A stretch of 8,857 nt of DNA, taken from NCBI RefSeq assembly GCF_946221145.1, contig NZ_CAMIOH010000125.1, positions 1-8,857 of the forward strand, in the 5' to 3' direction. Of the stretch, positions 1 to 5,906 are shown in pieces. This DNA comes from an uncultured Paracoccus sp. (lineage in GTDB: Bacteria > Pseudomonadota > Alphaproteobacteria > Rhodobacterales > Rhodobacteraceae). The position numbers and the translations under genes are program-made. A model generated the notes under the pieces. That model saw only the letters and a program-made list of their open reading frames with translations, was not told the origin of the DNA and searched no databases. Positions within the stretch are counted from its first letter, which is position 1. Each line of letters begins with the position of its first letter.

Positions 1-629
1 TGGGCGCGACCGCCATCCATACCGGGAACCCGGTCCGCCAGTCGGTCCTGGACCACGCCGCCGCGCCCTATGTTGCGCCGGGCGACGGGCCGCTGAACCT
101 GCTGGTGATCGGCGGCAGCCAGGGCGCGCGGGTTCTGTCCGACGTGATCCCGGCCGCCGTCGCCGCCCTGCCGGACGACATGCGCACCCGCCTGCGCGTC
201 AGCCACCAGGCCCGGGCCGAGGATCGCCACCGCGTCGTCGCCGCCTATGACGCCGCCGGGATCCAGGCCGAGGTGCAGCCCTTTTTCACCGACGTTCCAG
301 ACCGCATCGCGGCGGCGCAGCTGGTGATCAGCCGGTCGGGCGCATCGTCGCTGGCCGACATCACCGTGATCGGTCGGCCCGCCATCCTGATCCCCTATGC
401 GGCGGCGGCCGGCGATCACCAGACCGCCAATGCCCAGGCCCTGGCAGAAACCGGCGCGGCGCTGATCCATCCCGAATCGGTGCTTGACGCGCCCGGCCTG
501 ACGCGCGACATCCGCGCGATCCTGAACGATCCCGCCCGCGCCAGCCAGATGGCCAGCACAGCCCTGTCCCTGTCCCGCCCCGACGCCGCGCGGCGCCTGT
601 ACGACCTTGTCACGGAGATTGCCCGATGA
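1..629 (+). CDS. murG: MurG, lipid II-forming GlcNAc transferase (5' end outside window)
   Basis: This is the C-terminal 208 residues of the peripheral membrane glycosyltransferase that moves GlcNAc from UDP-GlcNAc onto lipid I to give lipid II, on the cytoplasmic face of the inner membrane. The first complete codon is at position 3, and the frame is open to the window edge. The family is usually about 360 residues, so roughly 150 N-terminal residues (most of the acceptor and membrane-binding domain) lie upstream. Visible motifs are TGNPVR near the domain linker, the GGSQGAR glycine loop that opens the donor-binding domain, and SRSGASSLADITVIGRP followed by ILIPYAAAAGDHQTANA, the UDP-GlcNAc site. 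The position of the usual ribose-contacting Glu (SRSGALTVSE in E. coli) is Asp here. The TGA stop overlaps the murC ATG by four bases (ATGA). Identification is very secure; only the N-terminus is unseen. Confidence 0.97.
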   Translation, partial: GATAIHTGNPVRQSVLDHAAAPYVAPGDGPLNLLVIGGSQGARVLSDVIPAAVAALPDDMRTRLRVSHQARAEDRHRVVAAYDAAGIQAEVQPFFTDVPDRIAAAQLVISRSGASSLADITVIGRPAILIPYAAAAGDHQTANAQALAETGAALIHPESVLDAPGLTRDIRAILNDPARASQMASTALSLSRPDAARRLYDLVTEIAR

Positions 630-2053
630 ATGCCGCCACCAAGCTGCCGCACGAACTTGGCCCGATCCACTTCATCGGCATCGGCGGCATCGGCATGTCG
701 GGCATCGCCGAGGTGCTGCTGACGCTTGGCTATGACGTGCAGGGCAGCGACGCCAAGAAGACCAAGATCACCGACCGCCTGGAAAAGCTGGGCGCCCGCG
801 TCTTTGAAGGCCAGCGGCCCGAGAACATCGGCGAGGCCGGGGTGATCGTCATCTCGACCGCGATCAAGAAGGGCAACCCGGAACTGGAGGAGGCGCGCCG
901 CCGTGGCCTGCCGGTCGTCCGCCGGGCCGAGATGCTGGCCGAGCTGATGCGGATGAAATCCAACATCGCCATCGCCGGGACGCATGGCAAGACGACCACC
1001 ACGACGATGGTGGCGACGCTGCTGGACGCGGGCGGGCTGGATCCGACCGTGATCAATGGCGGGGTGATCCATGCCTATGGATCGAACGCCCGCGCCGGTG
1101 CCGGGGAATGGATGGTGGTCGAGGCCGATGAAAGCGACGGCAGCTTCAACCGCCTGCCCGCCGACATCGCCATCGTCACCAATATCGACCCCGAACATAT
1201 GGAGCACTGGGGCAGCTTCGATGCGCTGCGGCAGGGGTTCTACAACTTCGCCTCGGGCATTCCGTTCTATGGGCTGGCGGTCTGCTGCACCGACCACCCC
1301 GAGGTTCAGGCCCTGGTCGGCAAGCTGACCGACCGCCGCGTCGTGACCTTCGGCTTCAACGCCCAGGCCGATGTGCGGGCGATGAACCTGACCTATGAAA
1401 ACGGCATCGCCCATTTCGACATCGCGCTGCAAGGCGAAGGTCCGTCTGATACCGGCGACGTGGAGATGATCGAGGGCTGCACCCTGCCCATGCCCGGCGA
1501 TCACAACGTGTCCAACGCGCTGTCGGCGGTGGCCGTGGCCCGGCATCTGGGCATCAAGAAGGCCGAAATCCGCGAGGCGCTTGCCAAGTTCGGCGGCGTC
1601 GGGCGGCGCTTTACCCGCGTGGGTGAGATCGGCGGCGTGACCATCATCGACGATTACGGCCACCATCCGGTCGAAATCGCCGCGGTCCTGAAGGCCGCGC
1701 GTCAGGCCACCAAGGGCCGGGTGATCGCCGTGCATCAGCCGCACCGCTTTTCCCGCCTGTCGAACCTGTTCGACGATTTCTGCACCTGCTTCAACGAGGC
1801 CGACGTGGTCGCCATCGCCGAGGTCTATGCCGCGGGCGAGGATCCGATCCCCGGCGCCACCCGCGACGACCTGGTGGCCGGGCTGATCGCCCACGGCCAC
1901 CGCCACGCCCGCGCCATTCTGGACGAAAACGACCTGGAACGGCTGGTCCGCGAACAGGCCCGGCCCGGCGACATGGTGGTCTGCCTGGGGGCCGGCACGA
2001 TTTCCACCTGGGCCAACGGCCTGCCGGAGCGGTTGCAGGGACGGGCCGCATGA
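626..2053 (+). CDS. murC: MurC, UDP-N-acetylmuramate--L-alanine ligase
   Basis: This cytoplasmic ATP-dependent Mur ligase adds L-Ala to UDP-MurNAc, the first residue of the stem peptide. The protein has 475 residues, a normal length (E. coli has 491). Domain 1 carries the glycine-rich UDP-binding loop IGIGGIGMSG (about 17-26). Domain 2 has the ATP P-loop GTHGKTTTT (118-126), EADESDGSF (166-174), and NIDPEHMEHW (187-196) with the catalytic-site His. GDHNVSNALSA (291-301) is the Mur-ligase nucleotide site. Domain 3 starts around GVGRRF (324-329) and contains DDYGHHPVEI (342-351) and QPHRFSR (371-377). The ATG lies in an ATGA overlap with murG, with GGAG at 614-617 eight bases upstream, so both the start and translational coupling are well supported. 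All hallmark residues seem intact, and I see no frameshift. Confidence 0.98.
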   Translation: MNAATKLPHELGPIHFIGIGGIGMSGIAEVLLTLGYDVQGSDAKKTKITDRLEKLGARVFEGQRPENIGEAGVIVISTAIKKGNPELEEARRRGLPVVRRAEMLAELMRMKSNIAIAGTHGKTTTTTMVATLLDAGGLDPTVINGGVIHAYGSNARAGAGEWMVVEADESDGSFNRLPADIAIVTNIDPEHMEHWGSFDALRQGFYNFASGIPFYGLAVCCTDHPEVQALVGKLTDRRVVTFGFNAQADVRAMNLTYENGIAHFDIALQGEGPSDTGDVEMIEGCTLPMPGDHNVSNALSAVAVARHLGIKKAEIREALAKFGGVGRRFTRVGEIGGVTIIDDYGHHPVEIAAVLKAARQATKGRVIAVHQPHRFSRLSNLFDDFCTCFNEADVVAIAEVYAAGEDPIPGATRDDLVAGLIAHGHRHARAILDENDLERLVREQARPGDMVVCLGAGTISTWANGLPERLQGRAA

Positions 2054-2295
2054 TCCATTCGGTGGTCCTGGCGCTTGCGGTCGTTGCGTGCTGGCTGGCC
2101 CTGGCCCGGCTGGCCAAGGGCCTGCGCCCGCGCCAGCGGCAGCGGGCCTTGTGGGCCCTGATCGCCACCGGCGTCCCGATCCTGGGCTGGCTGACCTATG
2201 TCTGCGGCCCCTTGGCCGGGGTCGCGTTCCTGTGCCTGGGTGTCCTGATGCTGGTCCGCCTGCCGCAGCGCGTGCGGACCAGAACGGCCCCGTGA
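2050..2295 (+). CDS. DUF2484-type small membrane protein
   Basis: This 81-residue, strongly hydrophobic protein has three likely membrane helices, at about 3-19, 33-51 and 52-70. Basic stretches (KGLRPRQRQR between helices 1 and 2, and a short Arg-rich C-terminal tail) suggest those parts face the cytoplasm. The central segment GVPILGWLTY followed by GPLAGVAFL resembles the DUF2484 family, which in Rhodobacterales sits between murC and murB. That assignment is from memory of the family and its location, not from a search. Function is unknown. The position in the cluster suggests a link to envelope synthesis, but nothing in the sequence shows an activity. The start is an ATGA overlap with the murC stop, with AGGGA at 2037-2041 eight bases upstream, so it is very probably translated together with murC. 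Confidence 0.8.
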   Translation: MIHSVVLALAVVACWLALARLAKGLRPRQRQRALWALIATGVPILGWLTYVCGPLAGVAFLCLGVLMLVRLPQRVRTRTAP

Positions 2296-2663
2296 TCCTG
2301 TCTCTTGTCGCTGGGCTTGTGGTGCTGTGGGGCGTCTGGACCGGCGCCACCCGCATGGTCTCCCGGTCGTTCCGGCCGCTTCTGATTGGTCTGGCGGCGC
2401 TGCTGGCCGGAGCAGGGGCCTGCTGGCTGATCGGGTCGCAAAAGACCGGCGGCGGCTATCACGGGCTTCTCAGCATGCTGCTGGTGCTGTTGCTGCTGCT
2501 GGCCGCCGGATCGGTGATCCTGGGCGCCGCGCTGCGCGGCCTGCATGACCTGACCCGCCGTCGCCTCACCACCGACCTTGCGGCCCCGCCAGCCGGCAAT
2601 TGGGACATCTGGGGCCTGTGCGCATTGTCCGCCACCGCCGTGATCGCCAGCGTGGCAGAGTAG
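2292..2663 (+). CDS. Hypothetical membrane protein, three or four helices
   Basis: I do not recognise this 123-residue protein. The start is taken as the GTG in a GTGA overlap with the preceding stop. This keeps the coupled pattern of the operon and gives a full first helix, although no good Shine-Dalgarno precedes it; the next in-frame ATG (2355) would remove helix 1. Hydrophobic segments lie at about 2-19, 27-47 and 58-81, the last containing a run of seven leucines and valines. A short polar, charged link (HDLTRRR, TDLAAPPAGN) leads to a fourth hydrophobic stretch at 104-120 that ends only three residues before the stop. The abrupt end may mean a short final helix or a trimmed protein. High third-position GC matches the neighbours, which supports real coding. 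No catalytic motif is visible, and the function is unknown. A membrane role linked to the wall cluster is only a guess from position. Confidence 0.65.
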   Translation: MILSLVAGLVVLWGVWTGATRMVSRSFRPLLIGLAALLAGAGACWLIGSQKTGGGYHGLLSMLLVLLLLLAAGSVILGAALRGLHDLTRRRLTTDLAAPPAGNWDIWGLCALSATAVIASVAE

Positions 2664-2935
2664 CGGCGGACAGCGACTGCCGGAACCAGGGTGTGGCGTG
2701 ATCCTGCCCGGATGACAGGCTGCTGCGTATCGACAGCCTGACAGGGCGGATTGCGGCACATTCGCCCGAAGATGCCATTGCCAAGGCAGCGCCGGTGCCA
2801 GAGCGTCGTTACGATCAAAATCGAGGCTGTCGCGTTCCGCCCGCGAACCAATGCGACAACCGGCGCAACGTGCACGAGTGTCCGGATGACAAGGGTCGGT
2901 TGACCCAAGGCGGCCCTCTGGCTACCACATCTGCC
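2664..2935 (+). other. 272-base gap between the membrane-protein gene and murB, no convincing gene
   Basis: This is the longest stretch without a gene in the window. The murB frame is open from 2702, but the translation before 2936 does not resemble MurB and uses many codons rare in the neighbours (AGG, ATT, CAA, AAT, CGA, TGT, TTG), so I treat it as non-coding. A 7-base perfect inverted repeat, CAGGCTG (2716-2722) with CAGCCTG (2734-2740), could form a stem with an 11-base loop, but no T-run follows, so it is not a standard intrinsic terminator. A small dyad CGAT-CAAA-ATCG lies at 2812-2823. The right end holds a possible promoter, listed separately. The gap breaks an otherwise tightly overlapping gene chain. 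Confidence 0.6.
2900..2928 (+). promoter_or_regulatory. Possible sigma-70-type promoter for murB
   Basis: TTGACC (2900-2905) matches five of six -35 consensus bases. It is followed after exactly 17 bases by TACCAC (2923-2928), a weak -10 with about three of six matches. Transcription would start near 2935, at or just before the murB ATG at 2936, so the message would be leaderless or nearly so. This agrees with the lack of a Shine-Dalgarno sequence before murB. It is pattern matching only and could be chance. Confidence 0.25.
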
Positions 2936-3877
2936 ATGATGACCGATCTTCCCCCCATCCGTGGCACCCTGACCCCCGACCGATCCCTGGACGCCCTGAC
3001 CTGGCTGCGCGTCGGCGGACCCGCCGACTGGCTGTTCCAACCGGCGGACGAGGATGATCTGGCCGATTTCCTGCGTGCCCTGGACCCGGCGGTCCCGGTC
3101 TTTCCGATCGGTGTCGGGTCCAACCTGATCGTGCGCGATGGCGGCATCCGGGGTGTGGTGATCCGGCTGGGGCGCGGCTTTAACGGCATCGCGGTCGAAG
3201 ACGGCCGTGTGACCGCAGGCGCTGCCGCATTGGATGCCCATGTCGCGCGGCGTGCGGCGGATGGCGGGCTGGACCTGACCTTTCTGCGCACCATTCCCGG
3301 CAGCATCGGCGGCGCGGTGCGCATGAACGCTGGCTGCTATGGCAGCTATGTCGCCGATCACCTGATCGAAGCCCGCGCCGTCACGCGCGGCGGAGAGCGG
3401 ATCGTGCTGACCCCGGACGACCTGCGCTTTGCCTATCGCCATGCCGACCTGCCCGAAGGCTGCGTGCTGACCGAGGCCACGTTCCACGCCCGGCCCGGCG
3501 ATCCCGATGCGCTGCACCAGAAGATGGCTGATCAGCTGGCCCGGCGCGACGAAACCCAGCCCACCAGGGAACGCAGCGCCGGTTCGACCTTTCGCAATCC
3601 GGCGGGGTTCAGCTCGACCGGGCTGGCGGACGATGTGCATGACCTGAAGGCCTGGTCGCTGATCGACCGCGCGGGCCTGCGCGGCCACAGCTGGGGCGGC
3701 GCGCAGATGTCGGAAAAGCATCCGAACTTTCTGCTGAACACCGGCGGGGCGACCGCAGCCGAACTGGAGGCCCTGGGCGAACTGGTTCGCCGCCGCGTGC
3801 TGGAGGACAGCGGCCACGACCTGCAATGGGAGGTGATCCGCGTCGGAGACCCGCTGCCGGATGCAACCGATGATTGA
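2936..3877 (+). CDS. murB: MurB, UDP-N-acetylenolpyruvoylglucosamine reductase
   Basis: This cytoplasmic FAD enzyme reduces UDP-GlcNAc-enolpyruvate to UDP-MurNAc with NADPH. Taking ATG 2936 gives 313 residues, normal for the compact type II MurB; ATG 2939 directly after it is equally possible. The frame is open further upstream, but that part does not look like MurB. Motifs in order are LTWLRVGGPADWL (21-33), PIGVGSNLIVRDGG (57-70) and TIPGSIGGAVRMNAGCYG (119-136), the FAD-binding core. FAYRHADLPEG (166-176) has the substrate-stabilising Arg169, and AGSTFRNP (215-222) has the catalytic proton-donor Ser217. DRAGLRGHSWGGAQMSEKHP (244-263) and a C-terminal Glu299 complete the active site. No convincing Shine-Dalgarno precedes the start, unlike most neighbours. 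Gaps on both sides (272 and 158 bases) suggest it may be transcribed on its own as well as by read-through. Confidence 0.97.
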   Translation: MMTDLPPIRGTLTPDRSLDALTWLRVGGPADWLFQPADEDDLADFLRALDPAVPVFPIGVGSNLIVRDGGIRGVVIRLGRGFNGIAVEDGRVTAGAAALDAHVARRAADGGLDLTFLRTIPGSIGGAVRMNAGCYGSYVADHLIEARAVTRGGERIVLTPDDLRFAYRHADLPEGCVLTEATFHARPGDPDALHQKMADQLARRDETQPTRERSAGSTFRNPAGFSSTGLADDVHDLKAWSLIDRAGLRGHSWGGAQMSEKHPNFLLNTGGATAAELEALGELVRRRVLEDSGHDLQWEVIRVGDPLPDATDD

Positions 3878-4035
3878 TCTGCCTGTTGTGCAACAATCTT
3901 TGGCGGATCGCTAAAATTGTCCTTTTGTGATTTCCGCGCATCAGTTATCCTGATCCGATAAAGCGCAGATCGGGGGGCAACCCGACCGCGCGGGACAGGA
4001 CAATCCCGGACCAACCGGGACGAAAGGCGAAAAGC
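3878..4035 (+). promoter_or_regulatory. murB-ddl intergenic region, likely ddl promoter and leader
   Basis: The left half (about 3878-3960) is visibly richer in A and T than the genes around it and holds TAAAAT (3912-3917), five of six -10 consensus bases, but no good -35 at standard spacing. There are several dyads: TGTTG-TG-CAACA (3884-3895), ATCAG-N5-CTGAT (3940-3954), and overlapping it TTATC-N7-GATAA (3945-3961). These are candidates for operator sites, but I cannot name a regulator. The right half is GC-rich and can fold into the hairpins listed separately. A promoter for the ddl-ftsQ-ftsA block is likely here, though its exact position is not shown. Confidence 0.4.
3991..4020 (+). promoter_or_regulatory. 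Competing hairpins in the ddl leader
   Basis: TCCCGG (4004-4009) can pair with CCGGGA (4015-4020) across a 5-base loop, ending four bases before the AAGG ribosome-binding site of ddl (4024-4027). The same left arm (TCCCG, 4004-4008) can instead pair with CGGGA at 3991-3995 across 8 bases, so the two hairpins exclude each other. A further stem TCGGG (3970-3974) with CCCGA (3981-3985) lies just upstream. The base pairing is seen directly; a regulatory role is inference. Confidence 0.3.
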
Positions 4036-4971
4036 GTGGCGGGCAGGTCGAGCAGGACAGCCCATACCGTAGCCGTTCTGATGGGCGGGCCCTCGGCCGA
4101 ACGAGAGGTGTCGCTGTCATCGGGGCGCGAATGCGCGAATGCGCTGCGGGTGGCGGGCTATGAGGTGATCGAGGTCGAACTCGGATCCGAACGCGGCGGC
4201 GATCTGGTCGCGCGTCTGGCGGACCTGCGCGCCGATGTCGTTTTCAACGCCCTGCATGGCCGCTGGGGCGAGGATGGCTGCATCCAGGGCCTGCTGGAAT
4301 GGCTGGGCCTGCCCTATACCCATTCGGGCGTGCTGGCATCGGCCCTGGCGATGGACAAGACGCGGGCCAAGGACGCCTTGCGCGCCGCCGGCCTTCCGGT
4401 CGTGAACAGCGTGATCGCCGATGCGGACGATGTGCGGGCGCGCCATGTCCTGCCGCCGCCCTATGTGGTCAAACCGAATGACGAAGGATCGTCGGTCGGC
4501 GTCTATATCGTCCATGACGGCGCCAACCAGCCGCCGCAACTGGCCGATACCATGCCCGCGCGGGTGATGGTCGAAACCTATGCGCCGGGGCGCGAACTGA
4601 CCACCGCCGTGCTGGGCGACCGCGCCCTGGGCGTGACCGAGATCGTCACCGACGGCTGGTACGACTATGCCGCGAAATACACGGTCGGCGGGTCGCGTCA
4701 CGTGATCCCCGCCGAACTGCCTGCCGACATCACCGCCGCCTGCCTGGACCATGCGGTCCGCGCCCACGACGCGCTTGGCTGCCGGGGCCTGTCGCGCACC
4801 GATTTCCGCTGGGACGACAGCCGTGGCCTGGACGGGCTGATCCTGCTGGAGGTGAACACCCAGCCCGGCATGACGCCGACCTCTCTGGCGCCCGAACAGG
4901 CGGCCCATGCCGGGATCGCCTTCCCGGATCTGATGCGGTGGATGATCGAGGACGCGCTGTGCCGGATGTGA
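4036..4971 (+). CDS. ddl: D-alanine--D-alanine ligase
   Basis: This cytoplasmic ATP-grasp ligase joins two D-Ala to give the dipeptide that MurF adds to the peptidoglycan precursor. The protein has 311 residues, usual for DdlB-type enzymes. Motifs are VLMGGPSAEREVSLSSG (14-30), where Glu22 matches the conserved substrate-binding Glu15 of E. coli DdlB, then HGRWGEDG (74-81), THSGVLASALAMDK (95-108) and VVKPNDEGSSVGV (144-156), the ATP-grasp loop. WYDYAAKY (208-215) is the omega-loop segment, and GLSRTDF (251-257) and LEVNTQPGMTPTSL (271-284) hold the metal and phosphate ligands. The omega-loop Tyr rather than Phe suggests a D-Ala-D-Ala ligase, not a lactate-using resistance type. The start is GTG, eight bases after AAGG (4024-4027). 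The next in-frame ATG (4081) would cut into the first beta strand. The end overlaps ftsQ by 13 bases. Confidence 0.97.
   Translation: MAGRSSRTAHTVAVLMGGPSAEREVSLSSGRECANALRVAGYEVIEVELGSERGGDLVARLADLRADVVFNALHGRWGEDGCIQGLLEWLGLPYTHSGVLASALAMDKTRAKDALRAAGLPVVNSVIADADDVRARHVLPPPYVVKPNDEGSSVGVYIVHDGANQPPQLADTMPARVMVETYAPGRELTTAVLGDRALGVTEIVTDGWYDYAAKYTVGGSRHVIPAELPADITAACLDHAVRAHDALGCRGLSRTDFRWDDSRGLDGLILLEVNTQPGMTPTSLAPEQAAHAGIAFPDLMRWMIEDALCRM
4948..4952 (+). promoter_or_regulatory. Ribosome binding site that decides the ftsQ start
   Basis: GAGGA lies inside the 3' end of ddl, six bases before the GTG at 4959. It favours that GTG over the earlier GTG at 4938, which lies upstream of the site, and over the GTG at 4968, which would have a 15-base spacing. 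Confidence 0.6.
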
Positions 4972-5903
4972 TCGACCACCGCCCGAACCGCCAGCAGCCG
5001 CCGCTGCCAAAGCGCGATCCCGCGCCGTCGCGGCTGCAATACCGGCTGGAACGGATGTGGCTGCGTCCGATATGGCGCCGTGCGGTGCGGGTGGGCGTTC
5101 CGGCATTTCTGGTCGCGATGACGGCGGGGTTGTGGCTGTCGGATCCCGATCGCCGGGCGATCCTGTCGGACGGCGTCCAGCAGGCCATGGACAAGGTGCA
5201 GAGCCGAGAGGAATTCCAGGTCAGGACCATGACGGTCGAGGGCGCGTCCCCGGTGGTGGACAAGGCGCTGCGGGCGATGCTGCCGGTCGATCTGCCGGCC
5301 TCCAGCTTCGACATCGACCTGACGGCGCTGCGCCTGCAGGTGATGCAGCTTGACGTGATCGAATCCATCGACCTGCGCATCAAGCCGGGCGGCATCCTGT
5401 CCGCCGTCGTCAAGGAACGCGAACCCGCGATCCTGTGGCGCCACGCCCGCGGGATCGAGATCCTGGACAAGACCGGCCACCGCGTCGCATCGGTCACCGC
5501 GCGCGACGTGCGCCCCGACCTGCCGCTGATCGCGGGCGAGGGCGCCGATCTGGCCGTCCCCGAGGCCCTGGCCCTGATCGACGCCGCCGGTCCGATCCTG
5601 CCGCGCGTGCGCGGGCTGGTGCGGCGGGGTGAACGCCGCTGGGATCTGATGCTGGATCACGGCCAGCGGATCATGCTGCCCGCGCAGGGCGCGCTGATCG
5701 CCATGGAGGCCGCCATCGCGCTTGACCGCGCCCAGGACATGCTGGGCCGCGACATCGCCGTGGTGGATCTGCGCAACCCCTCGCGTCCGGTGATGCGGCT
5801 GGGGATCGACGCGCGCAATACCATCCGCCAGGCGCGGGGCCAGCCGGTCCTGGGGCCGGACGGCAAGGTCATTCCAGAAGACGACGACAGGAAAGGGGGC
5901 TAG
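4959..5903 (+). CDS. ftsQ: FtsQ, divisome membrane protein with POTRA domain
   Basis: FtsQ is a single-pass inner-membrane protein that joins the cytoplasmic division ring to the periplasmic synthases and, in well-studied bacteria, forms the FtsQLB complex. From GTG 4959 it has 314 residues. A basic, proline-rich cytoplasmic tail (1-43, with PPLPKRDPAPSRL) precedes one membrane helix at about 44-61 (RVGVPAFLVAMTAGLWL). A periplasmic POTRA domain follows at about 86-155 (starting FQVRTMTVEG and ending ILSAVVKERE). Next comes the beta domain, entered by PAILWRHARGIEILDKTGHR (156-175) and running to about 290, then an acidic, Lys-containing tail. The start was chosen for the GAGGA site; GTG 4968, forming a GTGA overlap with the ddl stop, is the main alternative and would shorten the protein by three residues. 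The overlap with ddl and the 3-base gap to ftsA argue for one transcript. Confidence 0.93.
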   Translation: MPDVIDHRPNRQQPPLPKRDPAPSRLQYRLERMWLRPIWRRAVRVGVPAFLVAMTAGLWLSDPDRRAILSDGVQQAMDKVQSREEFQVRTMTVEGASPVVDKALRAMLPVDLPASSFDIDLTALRLQVMQLDVIESIDLRIKPGGILSAVVKEREPAILWRHARGIEILDKTGHRVASVTARDVRPDLPLIAGEGADLAVPEALALIDAAGPILPRVRGLVRRGERRWDLMLDHGQRIMLPAQGALIAMEAAIALDRAQDMLGRDIAVVDLRNPSRPVMRLGIDARNTIRQARGQPVLGPDGKVIPEDDDRKGG

Positions 5904-5906
5904 GCT

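Noticed and set aside
416..2356. Long antisense reading frame (646 codons) opposite murG, murC and the small membrane protein
   Set aside because: It mirrors the strong third-position GC bias of murC. Its translation is rich in Gly, Arg, Pro, His and Gln with no domain, and the + strand genes are certain.
2716..2740. CAGGCTG/CAGCCTG stem-loop as a terminator
   Set aside because: The stem is only 7 bp with an 11-base loop and no T-run follows, so I recorded it only as part of the gap.
2795..2935. N-terminal extension of MurB from GTG 2795
   Set aside because: It would add 47 residues with no likeness to MurB and atypical codons. The normal MurB N-terminus begins at the ATG pair 2936-2941.
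2459..3826. Antisense reading frame (455 codons) across the gap and murB
   Set aside because: Most of it is the mirror of murB. The part over the gap has no recognisable domain and no start signal that I could support.
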